Notes under the pieces: model-generated
Told to the model about the DNA's origin: nothing
What the model saw: the letters and a program-made list of their open reading frames with translations, nothing else
Databases searched by the model: none
Program-made: the position numbers and the translations under genes
Shown: positions 1-6,941 of the stretch, one piece after another
Layout of the letters: every line of letters begins with the position of its first letter
Position numbering within the stretch: the stretch's first letter is position 1
From: Archaeoglobaceae archaeon
GTDB taxonomy: Archaea; Halobacteriota; Archaeoglobi; Archaeoglobales; JdFR-42
Reading direction: 5' to 3'
NCBI GenBank assembly: GCA_015523685.1
Contig: WAJW01000139.1
Span: 1-8,807, forward strand
DNA length: 8,807 nucleotides

Positions 1-66
1 AACAACCTTTTTGCCTGCTTCGTATATCCTTTCTGACCTTCTCCTTATCATGGAAATTCTCTCCAT
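1..66 (-). CDS. Start of an unidentified protein, cut by the window edge
   Basis: An open frame of 22 codons begins with ATG at 66 and runs off the left edge. The visible product starts MERISMIRRRSERIYEAGK and is strongly basic; this is too little to assign a family. The start is well supported: the ATG follows directly on the TAA stop of the upstream gene (TAAATG), and AGGAGGGTGA, an almost complete match to the archaeal anti-Shine-Dalgarno sequence, lies 8 nt upstream at 75-84. A second in-frame ATG at 51 is possible but is further from that site. It continues the minus-strand cluster and is probably co-transcribed with it. That a gene starts here is fairly secure; its function is unknown. 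Confidence 0.7.
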   Translation of the reverse strand, partial: MERISMIRRRSERIYEAGKKVV

Positions 67-501
67 TTATTCACTCACCCTCCTGTCCCGGGGTATCCAG
101 TTTTTTATGTATCTTCCATTACCCTTTCCACATCCCAGAATGAGGTTGCCCCATTTAAGAATAACGTACCCATGGATATTCTCTCTACTGATATCCTGTC
201 CCGACATCCATTTTTCAAATTCCTCGCGGGTTACTTCCACTATCCCTTTTTTTGCATGCATTCCTACCATCTGAGACCCTTCTATGGACAGTCTCAGACC
301 ATCTCTCTCCTTTCTTCCAAAATAACATCCCATGAAGTACTTATCCTTTATCTCCGGATACTCAGAACAGCTGAGAATAAAGATTCTTCCATTCGGGCTG
401 ATAAAAAATCTGAAATTTTCAATGCGGGATGTGTCTATCCCAAACTGCTGGATCAGCAATCTGAATATATCCTCCTTTTCAGATGGCTCTGCCTCTTTCA
501 A
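67..501 (-). CDS. PUA-like RNA-binding protein, resembling the detached C-terminal domain of RsmF-type methyltransferases
   Basis: This 144-residue protein resembles the Methyltranf_PUA domain found fused to the C-terminus of bacterial RsmF rRNA m5C methyltransferases. The clearest part is the end: GYVILKWGN at 111-119, G123-C-G-K126, then NGRYIKN at 128-134 and PRDRR at 137-141, matching the family pattern GYV...LGxGK...G.xKNxxPxxxR. A WMSGQDI segment at 98-104 fits the usual yLxGe turn before it. No methyltransferase motifs are present; these are in the gene immediately upstream. The start is TTG at 501, overlapping the upstream TGA as TTGA, with AAAGGTGA at 509-516 seven nt before it; no nearby in-frame ATG exists. 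Inference: it supplies RNA binding in trans to that methyltransferase. The domain call rests on motif reading, not on a search. Confidence 0.75.
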   Translation of the reverse strand: MKEAEPSEKEDIFRLLIQQFGIDTSRIENFRFFISPNGRIFILSCSEYPEIKDKYFMGCYFGRKERDGLRLSIEGSQMVGMHAKKGIVEVTREEFEKWMSGQDISRENIHGYVILKWGNLILGCGKGNGRYIKNWIPRDRRVSE

Positions 502-1421
502 CTCTTCCTCACCTTTGCCACAAAAAATCCCTCTGTGTCATTGTCCTGTGGATGAATTCTTAAACAATTTTTCACTCCTGAATCGTATTCTTTACCCCCG
601 AATTCGGTGAATGGTTTTTTCGCCCTTATGTTTATCCTGATCTTTTCAGTCTCTGCATCTGTGCGAGAAAGCAGATGATCTACAACCTCCTCATTCTCCT
701 CCGGTTCAAGGGTGCACGTGGAATAAACAAGAACTCCACCCGGTTTCAGAGCTTTATAACCAGCCATAATGAGTTCTTTCTGTAATTCTGACATTTTCAG
801 GACTTTGCTATAACTCCACTCTTTCAGAAAGCGATAATTTTTTCTTATCAATCCTGTGTTAGAGCAGGGTGCATCAACAAGAACTCTGTCGAATTTGTTT
901 TGCATTCTTTTGAAATATCTCCCATCCTTTATCGTAACCACAGTGTTTGTAACACCCATTCTCTGAATGTTGGCCGAAAGAATGTTACCCCGTTTTGGTT
1001 TCAGATCATTTGCGATTATACATCCTTTGTTCTTCATATACTGTGCTATCTGGGTGGTTTTTCCTCCGGGTGCCGCTGCCATGTCCAGAACAGTCTCACC
1101 CGGTTCCGGACCAAGAACCATGGGTGGAATCATGGATACGGATTCCTGAACAAAATAGTACCCAAGCTGGTGTTCAGGTGTGTTTCCGGGAGATGTATGA
1201 TCGATATAGTAACCGAAATCCACGAAGGGGATTTTCTCTATCCTGTATCTCTCGGTCAATACTGCTACAAGGCTGCTTTCATCCATCTTGAGGGTGTTGA
1301 TCCTTATGCACTTCCTGAGGAATCTGTCTGTGTAAGTGAAGAATTCATCTGAGGAATCAATATTTTCATAGTATTCAACAAATTCAGGATTGATTGATCT
1401 CAGTTTTTCCTTTGAGTTCAT
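498..1421 (-). CDS. RsmB/NOP2/Sun-family RNA (cytosine-5) methyltransferase
   Basis: A 307-residue S-adenosylmethionine-dependent enzyme that methylates cytosine C5 in rRNA or tRNA. Visible in order: the RNA-binding lead-in CIRINTLK at 38-45; SAM motif I, VLDMAAAPGGKT, at 111-122; acidic ribose-binding ND at 138-139; motif IV DAPC with Cys186, the residue that releases product in this family; motif VI STCTLEPEENE at 234-244 with Cys236, the nucleophile; and the closing RIHPQDNDTEGFF at 288-300. Length matches archaeal single-domain members; no PUA domain is present in this chain. The ATG overlaps the gatE stop as ATGA and shows no good ribosome binding site (upstream is A-rich), so it is likely translated by coupling to gatE. 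Family membership is secure; whether the target is tRNA (Trm4/NSUN-like) or rRNA cannot be told from sequence. Confidence 0.93.
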   Translation of the reverse strand: MNSKEKLRSINPEFVEYYENIDSSDEFFTYTDRFLRKCIRINTLKMDESSLVAVLTERYRIEKIPFVDFGYYIDHTSPGNTPEHQLGYYFVQESVSMIPPMVLGPEPGETVLDMAAAPGGKTTQIAQYMKNKGCIIANDLKPKRGNILSANIQRMGVTNTVVTIKDGRYFKRMQNKFDRVLVDAPCSNTGLIRKNYRFLKEWSYSKVLKMSELQKELIMAGYKALKPGGVLVYSTCTLEPEENEEVVDHLLSRTDAETEKIRINIRAKKPFTEFGGKEYDSGVKNCLRIHPQDNDTEGFFVAKVRKS

Positions 1422-3301
1422 TTTTTTTCAAGAAATTTTTCAATCTCCGTCATCAGAATCTCACTTATCGTTTTTCCATCGATCTTTCCCCTGAACTCTT
1501 TCATCACCAGTCCCATCAGGGGGCTGAATGCCCCTTTGCCTCTCTCTTCAATAAGTGCGGATTTCTGATTCACGAGATCCCTGATAAACCTCTCGAGCTC
1601 ATCCAGGCCAGCTCCACCCAGCTCCTGTTCAATCTCCTCAAGACTCAATTCCGGATTTTCACAGAATTTTTTGAGAATTTCTTCAATCCCCTCCTTTGCT
1701 ATTTTCCCATCTTTAAGGAGTTTGAAGATCATTCTGAAATGGTCATCTCTGAGATTGGAGGTTCTGTAACCCTCTCGTTCGATTTCCGAAGGTAGCATTT
1801 CAAGAGTCCTTATAACAAGAGATGGCTGATGACCATCTTTCACCAGTTCCTCAAAGAGGGCATGTTTTCCAGATCTGCCTATGAGTGTTGCCAGGTCTCT
1901 GTTCAACCCGTATGTTTTCATGAACCTCTCAATTCTATCCTCTATGAGCTCGGGCAGTTTTATGTTTTCAATCATCTCCTCTGTTATCCTCACCGGAGGC
2001 ACATCGGTTTCAGGATACATCCTTGCAGCACCGGGAAGGGGTCTGAGATATGCGGTTGTTCCGTCATCGAGAGCTCTTCTGGTCTCTTCCGGAACCCCCA
2101 TCAATGCATACTCAGCTCTGTCGATTATCCTTTTCAGGGCAGAGATGACCCTTGAGGTTTCTCCTCCGGCCATTACAACACAGTCATTTTTCTCCGCTCC
2201 AACCTGTTCCCTCAGTTTTTCAATCTCATCTGACGATATACCATATCCGGGAAGCTCGTCTGTATGAAATATCCCTCCCAGACCGAACATTCTGGCAATA
2301 TCGGCAAATTCAGTTCCAAGTCTTCTTCCCGGAACAATCTCTTCTCCGACGATTCCTGAGAATCCTTTCAGGAGAATGGCAAAAATTCCCCCTTTTTTGA
2401 GATTTTTCCTGAGGATTTTAGATTCAGTTTTGTGAAAAATCTCTGTAACATCGAATATCTCTTTCACAACTTCAGCTTTTCTCTCTCTCAATCTGTCCCG
2501 TATTTTGAGGAGGTTTATCTGCCTGATCACTTCGTTTTTGACGATCTTATCGAGCAATTCAAGTTCCTGAACTCCTTTAATTTCAACCCTTGCACCATCC
2601 CTGATTGAGACGTTAACATCCTGCCTGATTGTGCCCAGACCCCTCTTTATTTTCTCAGTGGATCTCAGTATCATGCCAATGGTCTCTGCAACAGCCTTTG
2701 CCTGTTGGGGGGTTTTGATCTCCGGGGTGGTGCCGATCTCAACAAGAGGTATTCCAAGCCTGTCAAGGGAATATTCGATTCCACCCTCCATCTCGCCTAT
2801 TTTCTGTGCAGCCTCCTCCTCGAGGCAGAGGGTATCAATTCCGATTCTCTCTCCTTCAACATCCACGTATCCATCCATGGCAATGAGGGCTGTTCTCTGA
2901 AAGCCAGTTGTATTTGATCCGTCCACAACTATCTTTCTCATCGTATGGACTTCCTGAACCACGTTCATATTCAGAAGGAGGGCTATCTCAAGGGCAATCA
3001 TTAACGCTTCTCTGTTCAGCTCTCCGGGAGGTTCTTCATCAGCCTCAACCAGACAGGTAGAATCATAAAACCTGTATGTGAATTTCCTGCTTCTTGCCAT
3101 CTCTTCCCTTGCCGCTGCATCTTCCTCCCCCAGTTCACTTTTTGTGGCTCTCAGAAATCTGGAAAATTTCATACAGCTATCCTCTTTCTCTCTCAGGGTC
3201 ACAGGACATCTGCAGAAAAGCTTATGCTGCGTGTTCAGCTGTTGGTGTACTTCTATCCCAACTCTAAGACCCAGTTCATGATAATCCGGTTCAGCATGCA
3301 T
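1418..3301 (-). CDS. gatE: Glu-tRNA(Gln) amidotransferase subunit E
   Basis: GatE, with GatD, converts misacylated Glu-tRNA(Gln) to Gln-tRNA(Gln); it activates the glutamyl group with ATP and transfers ammonia. From the ATG at 3301 the protein has 627 residues, normal for the family. The GatB-like N-terminus starts with GLRVGIEVHQQLNT at 11-24; further core motifs are YSLDRLGIPLVEIG and IRQDVNVSI followed by RVEIKGVQELE. A GAD insert typical of GatE but not GatB includes GRRLGTEFADIARMFGLGG. The C-terminal YqeY-like tail ends in KGAFSPLMGLVMKEFRGKID. The frame is open to a TTG at 3337, but the ATG at 3301 is preferred: it gives the usual short N-terminus, has GGAG 10 nt upstream, and overlaps gatD by only 11 nt. 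It overlaps the downstream methyltransferase gene by ATGA. Confidence 0.97.
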   Translation of the reverse strand: MHAEPDYHELGLRVGIEVHQQLNTQHKLFCRCPVTLREKEDSCMKFSRFLRATKSELGEEDAAAREEMARSRKFTYRFYDSTCLVEADEEPPGELNREALMIALEIALLLNMNVVQEVHTMRKIVVDGSNTTGFQRTALIAMDGYVDVEGERIGIDTLCLEEEAAQKIGEMEGGIEYSLDRLGIPLVEIGTTPEIKTPQQAKAVAETIGMILRSTEKIKRGLGTIRQDVNVSIRDGARVEIKGVQELELLDKIVKNEVIRQINLLKIRDRLRERKAEVVKEIFDVTEIFHKTESKILRKNLKKGGIFAILLKGFSGIVGEEIVPGRRLGTEFADIARMFGLGGIFHTDELPGYGISSDEIEKLREQVGAEKNDCVVMAGGETSRVISALKRIIDRAEYALMGVPEETRRALDDGTTAYLRPLPGAARMYPETDVPPVRITEEMIENIKLPELIEDRIERFMKTYGLNRDLATLIGRSGKHALFEELVKDGHQPSLVIRTLEMLPSEIEREGYRTSNLRDDHFRMIFKLLKDGKIAKEGIEEILKKFCENPELSLEEIEQELGGAGLDELERFIRDLVNQKSALIEERGKGAFSPLMGLVMKEFRGKIDGKTISEILMTEIEKFLEKK

Positions 3302-4526
3302 CCTCAAACCACTCCGTTCTATCTCTGATTTCGCCAACCAGATTCACCCTCATCAGATCTCTGGCCTGATCAAGATCATAGTTGCCCAGAAGCCACATTG
3401 TTTTGACAAGTGCCGTTTCGGGAGTCATGTCCTCACCCTCGATAACTCCTGCTCTGAGAAGATCCCTTCCAGTGTCATACACCCTGTCGCAAACCCTCCC
3501 ATTGAGGCACTGGGAAGTCATTGTCACAAGCGAATCCTGACAGATCTCGTTCAGAGTTTCGATCCAGTCTGATGAAACATGACCGAGACCGGTTCCCTCT
3601 ATGACAAATCCCCTGTACCCTCTCTCGTGGTAAAAGTTGAGTATTTCGGGATTCAGTCCCGGGAAAAATTTTATAAGAACGCATTTTTCTTCAAGGGAAT
3701 CTCTTATCCTTAACTCTCTCTCCCCTCTACTGAACATGAGGTTTCTGAGTTCGATTTTACCAGAGGGATACAGGACTTTACCCACAGGGAAGTCATTTAC
3801 AGTCTTAAATGCATCCCTTCTGGAGGTATGATTTTTCCTGACTTTAACGGCCCTGTGTATGAGGCAATAATCATCTGATGTGCTCCCGTGCATGACCACG
3901 ACAACCTCACCGATATCGCTTACCGCTACTCTCGCAGAGCAGATAAGATTTGAGGCACTATCGCTTGAGGGTCTGTCAGAACTTCTCTGAGCACCAACAA
4001 ACACAACGGGCACGGGTGTGGACAGCATGAAAGAGATGGCAGAAGAGGTATAGTGCATCGTGTCTGTTCCATGGGTCACTATCACGCCAGAAACCCCCTT
4101 CTTGATCTCCCTGTATATCTCCCGTGCAAGTGTTCGCCAGTATTCCGGCTTCATGTTCTCGCTCAGAATGCTGAATATCTCCCTCGCCTCTATATTGCAT
4201 ATCTCCGAAATTTCCGGGACGATCATTGCTATCTCTTCAGCGGTGAACTGACTTGTAACCGCTCCAGTTCTGTAATCAACTCTGCTCGCTATTGTTCCGC
4301 CGGTGGAGAGAATGGATACTGTGGGTTTATCAGGGTCTCTCTCAAGCGGGGGTTCTATCTTTACCAGCCTTTCGTCTTCTCCGATAATCTTCACATCATC
4401 ATACTCGACAAATCCTATGTTGTATCCGCTATCAAGCTTTAGCACGAGGCTTCCGGTGGGAGACGGCATTACTGTTCCTTCATACGTCCTGTTTCCTGAT
4501 TTAACTCTGACTCTTTTACCCTCCAT
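3291..4526 (-). CDS. gatD: Glu-tRNA(Gln) amidotransferase subunit D (asparaginase-like)
   Basis: GatD is the glutaminase subunit that releases ammonia from an amide donor and channels it to GatE. The 411-residue product has an N-terminal small beta-barrel (about 1-58, beginning MEGKRVRVKSG) and then a type I/II asparaginase-like domain. Active-site motifs are intact: STGGTIAS with Thr78, THGTDT with Thr154 and Asp155, and VRKNHTSRRDAF with Lys231. The spacing of these four residues equals that of the four catalytic residues described for Methanothermobacter GatD, with a constant offset of 23. The ATG at 4526 overlaps the argH end by 11 nt and has AAGGAG at 4535-4540, 8 nt upstream. The barrel and the adjacent gatE distinguish it from a free asparaginase. 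Confidence 0.97.
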   Translation of the reverse strand: MEGKRVRVKSGNRTYEGTVMPSPTGSLVLKLDSGYNIGFVEYDDVKIIGEDERLVKIEPPLERDPDKPTVSILSTGGTIASRVDYRTGAVTSQFTAEEIAMIVPEISEICNIEAREIFSILSENMKPEYWRTLAREIYREIKKGVSGVIVTHGTDTMHYTSSAISFMLSTPVPVVFVGAQRSSDRPSSDSASNLICSARVAVSDIGEVVVVMHGSTSDDYCLIHRAVKVRKNHTSRRDAFKTVNDFPVGKVLYPSGKIELRNLMFSRGERELRIRDSLEEKCVLIKFFPGLNPEILNFYHERGYRGFVIEGTGLGHVSSDWIETLNEICQDSLVTMTSQCLNGRVCDRVYDTGRDLLRAGVIEGEDMTPETALVKTMWLLGNYDLDQARDLMRVNLVGEIRDRTEWFEDAC

Positions 4527-5976
4527 TCAGGACTCTCCTTGTTATTGTTTCAAGCCTTTTAACAGATTCCTCAATCTTCTCGATTTTTGATGCGAGAATT
4601 TCTTCATCGGATTTCAATCTCTCATTTCTCGCCATCATCATCTTTTTAACAGCCTCTCGAGAAGGTCCTCCGGTATTTTTTCTCTTCTCCACAGCCTTCT
4701 CGGGATCGATGGCCTCCATTATATCCCTCTCCTCAAGACCAAGTGCCTTCAACGATATTCCTGCTACTTCAAGTGAGGTTTTTTCGATACTGCTGAGAGA
4801 GATCTCCATCCCATCTGCAACCAGCTTTCCAACGATTCTGTGAGCTGTTCTGAAGGGTATACCGCATTTCCTCACGAGGGTATCCGCAACTTCCGTTGCT
4901 GTAGAATAATTTTTACCCGCTTTCTCTCTCATAACATCCTTTCTGAATTTTATCCTGCTGAACATCTCTTTCATAACTTTAAGAGAGATTGTAGCGCTTT
5001 CAAGGCCAAGAATGTGAGGGTTCATCTCCTGAAGATCTCTGTTGTATGAGAATGGCAGAGCCTTATACGTGGTTATAACCGCTATCAGGTGACCGGTAAT
5101 TGTCCCTGTCCTGGCCCTTATCAGCTCTGCAACATCAGGATTTTTCTTCTGAGGCATTATGGAACTGGTGGAGGCAAACTCCTCAGGAAGGTCGATGTAT
5201 CCCGTTTCTGAACTCCATACAATGATATCCTCTGCAATTCTGCTCAGATTAAGCATTGATGAAACAGACAGGAAAAGGGATTCGATAATAAAATCTCTTG
5301 AAGATACTGCATCCATGGTGTTTTCAAGAATCCCGTTGAACCCCAGCAATTCAGCGGTAAACTCCCTGTCAAGGGTAAATCCTGTGGATGCAAAGGCAGA
5401 GCTTCCAAGAGGGCAGAGGTTAACTCTGTCAAGGATTTCAAGGCCTCTCTCAAAATCCCTTTCAATAATATCATGATAGGCAATTATCCAGTGGGAGAGT
5501 GACGTGGGCTGAGCAAACTGAAGGTGTGTGAATCCGGCCATAATATCTCCATGATACTCCTCAGCTTTCTGAAGAAATACCTTCCTGAGAGCAAGATTCT
5601 CTTTCAAAAACTCGAGTATAAGGCCCCTTGTTAGCATTCTCATACAGGTTGCAATCTGATCGTTTCTCGATCTTCCTGTGTGAAGTTTGCCTGCGGTATC
5701 CTCTCCGATCATCTCAATTAATCTGGCTTCCACCGCTTCATGTATATCCTCATAACCACCCTTTATCTCTCCCTCATTCAATTTTTCGAGATGTTCGAGT
5801 ATCTTTATGGCATCTTCTCTGGACAGATGACCCTCTTTGAGAAGGGACAGGGCGTGAGCTTTATTCACCAAGATCTCATACTCAAAAAGATATCTGTCGA
5901 ATTCAATTGAAGAGGTGAATTTCAGGGCAAGTTCATCCATATCCTTATGAAACCTGCTTCTTATCACATTCTTCAT
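4516..5976 (-). CDS. argH: Argininosuccinate lyase
   Basis: ArgH catalyses the last step of arginine synthesis, splitting argininosuccinate into arginine and fumarate. Using the ATG at 5976 the product has 486 residues. Hallmarks: SRFHKDMDELALKFTSSIEFD near the N-terminus (family pattern GRF...FT.SI.FD, here starting SRF rather than GRF), HTGRSRNDQ at 99-107, THLQFAQPTSLSHW from 150, and the superfamily loop SSIMPQKKNPD at 271-281 with the catalytic serine. The frame extends to a GTG at 5985, but ATG at 5976 is favoured because GGTGA (5982-5986) lies 5 nt before it. The gene follows the MJ1316-domain gene by 32 nt and overlaps gatD by 11 nt. It is the only recognised biosynthetic enzyme in an otherwise RNA-related cluster. 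A separate box A candidate sits 36 nt upstream. Confidence 0.96.
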   Translation of the reverse strand: MKNVIRSRFHKDMDELALKFTSSIEFDRYLFEYEILVNKAHALSLLKEGHLSREDAIKILEHLEKLNEGEIKGGYEDIHEAVEARLIEMIGEDTAGKLHTGRSRNDQIATCMRMLTRGLILEFLKENLALRKVFLQKAEEYHGDIMAGFTHLQFAQPTSLSHWIIAYHDIIERDFERGLEILDRVNLCPLGSSAFASTGFTLDREFTAELLGFNGILENTMDAVSSRDFIIESLFLSVSSMLNLSRIAEDIIVWSSETGYIDLPEEFASTSSIMPQKKNPDVAELIRARTGTITGHLIAVITTYKALPFSYNRDLQEMNPHILGLESATISLKVMKEMFSRIKFRKDVMREKAGKNYSTATEVADTLVRKCGIPFRTAHRIVGKLVADGMEISLSSIEKTSLEVAGISLKALGLEERDIMEAIDPEKAVEKRKNTGGPSREAVKKMMMARNERLKSDEEILASKIEKIEESVKRLETITRRVLNGG

Positions 5977-6007
5977 CCTGCTCACCAGAATGGCATGGAC
6001 TGAACGT

Positions 6008-6015
6008 GTTATATA
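6008..6015 (-). promoter_or_regulatory. argH: Candidate internal box A promoter for argH
   Basis: On the minus strand the sequence reads GAGAAAACTATATAAC, a purine-rich BRE-like stretch followed by TATATAAC. Its centre is about 36 nt before the argH ATG, so initiation about 25 nt downstream would leave a leader of roughly 11 nt, just long enough to include the GGTGA site. It lies within the last codons and stop of the MJ1316-domain gene, so part of the resemblance could come from coding sequence (K-T-I-stop). Confidence 0.4.
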
Positions 6016-6245
6016 GTTTTCTCACCTTTCCTCCACAGTATTTCATCCTCATGATGTATTTCGAGTATTCTGTGGAGAGGTATATGGGTTTCGTCATGGA
6101 GCACAATGAATCTGCCCCCTATTTCACGGATCTCATCTCCTGTTATCTCTGATTTCCCTTCAGGTCTTGAAATGTATACAATTCTAACTCTGGAAAATTC
6201 ATAATCGGGATGCCATTTTAATTTATTGAGAATATCCCGTATCAC
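6009..6245 (-). CDS. UPF0248/DUF504 protein (MJ1316 RNA-end recognition domain)
   Basis: A 78-residue protein that is essentially one DUF504 (MJ1316) domain, widespread in archaea. Seen: the family opening MIRDILNKLKWHPDYEF, a central YISRPEGKSEITGDEI at 24-39, and the C-terminal IPLHRILEI at 55-63 followed by ILWRKG. Comparative work on this domain predicts that it recognises RNA ends carrying 2',3'-cyclic phosphate; as I know, no activity of an isolated archaeal copy is established. The start is GTG at 6245, placed 3 nt after the regulator's stop, with GAGGAGGAG at 6255-6263 as binding site. No ATG alternative preserves the conserved N-terminus. The central motif has Ser where I recall His as usual (YxHRG-like), which may matter for function. 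Likely co-transcribed with the upstream regulator. Confidence 0.88.
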   Translation of the reverse strand: MIRDILNKLKWHPDYEFSRVRIVYISRPEGKSEITGDEIREIGGRFIVLHDETHIPLHRILEIHHEDEILWRKGEKTI

Positions 6246-6248
6246 GAG

Positions 6249-6764
6249 TCAGAGCTCCTCCTCTCTTGCCAGCTCCACTCTCGCTCCTTTAACGTTAAGT
6301 TTTAGAGACCTTTTGGCAATTCCTTTTATGAATACGGGTTCAAGATCAAGGGCCCGTCCTATATGCACCAGGGACGTGTTCCCTTTTTTGAGTTCCTCCA
6401 TAATTCTGCTGGTATATTCCTCCACCATGTTTTCAGGCATGAATGCAACTTCAAGAAGTTCATTTATGTGTTTCATACTGCACTGAAAATTTGCATTGAC
6501 TATTGAATATGTCGATCTGTACTCCTTTACCGGACTTTCCCCCGGATTTTCGGGCATCCTCCACTGGGTCTCAACAAGTCCCCCCTTTTTAAGGATTTTA
6601 AGGGCATTTTCGATATCACCATTCACAACCGTTTTCAGCTCGTCCATTGTTCGCCATCCTTTGTTAAGCTCATCATAAACTCTCTTGTACGTTTTCGATG
6701 AAAATATCTGGAGTATGGGTACCAGATCTGAGGGGTCGTTGATTATCTTCATCCGTCTTACCAT
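6249..6764 (-). CDS. Winged helix-turn-helix transcriptional regulator, ArsR-like
   Basis: A 171-residue protein whose N-terminal part (about 12-70) reads as a winged helix: PILQIFSSKTYKRVYDEL, then GWRTMDELKTVV and an ENALKILKKGGLVETQWRM segment typical of a recognition helix leading into the wing, followed by VKEYRSTYSIV. This resembles archaeal ArsR-type regulators (COG1777-like, from memory). The C-terminal half is predicted helical (KHINELLEVAFMPENMVEEY and RIMEELKKG) and probably dimerises; no cysteine cluster for metal binding is visible, with a single Cys near residue 94. ATG at 6764 is supported by GGGTGA ending 6 nt upstream. It leads the minus-strand cluster, and a 17-bp inverted repeat lies between its box A and start codon, which suggests autorepression. 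The effector and regulon are unknown. Confidence 0.8.
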   Translation of the reverse strand: MVRRMKIINDPSDLVPILQIFSSKTYKRVYDELNKGWRTMDELKTVVNGDIENALKILKKGGLVETQWRMPENPGESPVKEYRSTYSIVNANFQCSMKHINELLEVAFMPENMVEEYTSRIMEELKKGNTSLVHIGRALDLEPVFIKGIAKRSLKLNVKGARVELAREEEL

Positions 6765-6798
6765 CTTGTCTCACCCTTACGAAAACAGTGCACGAGAT

Positions 6799-6815
6799 AA
6801 ATTCTATGTGAATTT
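6799..6815. promoter_or_regulatory. Putative operator: perfect 6-bp inverted repeat, 5-nt spacer
   Basis: AAATTCTATGTGAATTT is a perfect inverted repeat (AAATTC, 5-nt spacer, GAATTT). It lies between the box A at 6820-6827 and the regulator's ATG at 6764, overlapping the predicted transcription start near 6800. This is where an autorepressor of the dimeric winged-helix type would bind. The binding protein is inferred. Confidence 0.5.
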
Positions 6816-6819
6816 CTAA

Positions 6820-6827
6820 TATATAAA
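6820..6827 (-). promoter_or_regulatory. Box A promoter for the regulator and gene cluster
   Basis: The minus strand reads TTTATATA here within an AT-rich ACATTTTATATATTAG context, a near-consensus archaeal TATA box. The expected transcription start about 25 nt downstream (near 6800) leaves a leader of about 35 nt carrying the GGGTGA ribosome binding site. Confidence 0.65.
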
Positions 6828-6910
6828 ATGTTCTTCAAAATGTGGCTCAGATACCTTTTAAGGGGGATACTCCCATGCTGTGGTTTTCAATTAATAATCA
6901 TGGAGGCAAT

Positions 6911-6919
6911 TTTTAATAA
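6911..6919 (+). promoter_or_regulatory. Candidate box A for the zinc-ribbon gene (leaderless)
   Basis: TTTTAATAA is centred about 27 nt before the ATG at 6942, so transcription would start at or next to the start codon. This matches the lack of a clear ribosome binding site. ATTAATAATC at 6889-6898 is a less well placed alternative. Confidence 0.4.
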
Positions 6920-6941
6920 CATGCCGGCCAGATGATTCTGC

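Noticed and set aside
900..1352. 150-residue plus-strand open frame opposite the methyltransferase gene
   Set aside because: Antisense to a gene with intact catalytic motifs; no domain, no binding site, irregular composition.
3475..3684. Short minus-strand open frames inside gatD (also 3976-4200) and argH (5244-5483)
   Set aside because: Out-of-frame shadows of well-conserved genes with no recognisable product.
6860..6873. GGGATACTCCC hairpin in the divergent intergenic region
   Set aside because: Only a 4-bp stem with 3-nt loop, no T-run and no clear promoter relation; likely chance.
6900..6935. 11-codon open frame (MEAIFNNMPAR) just upstream of and in frame with the zinc-ribbon gene
   Set aside because: Too short to support, and the predicted transcription start lies downstream of most of it; the TGA between the frames shows no sign of readthrough.
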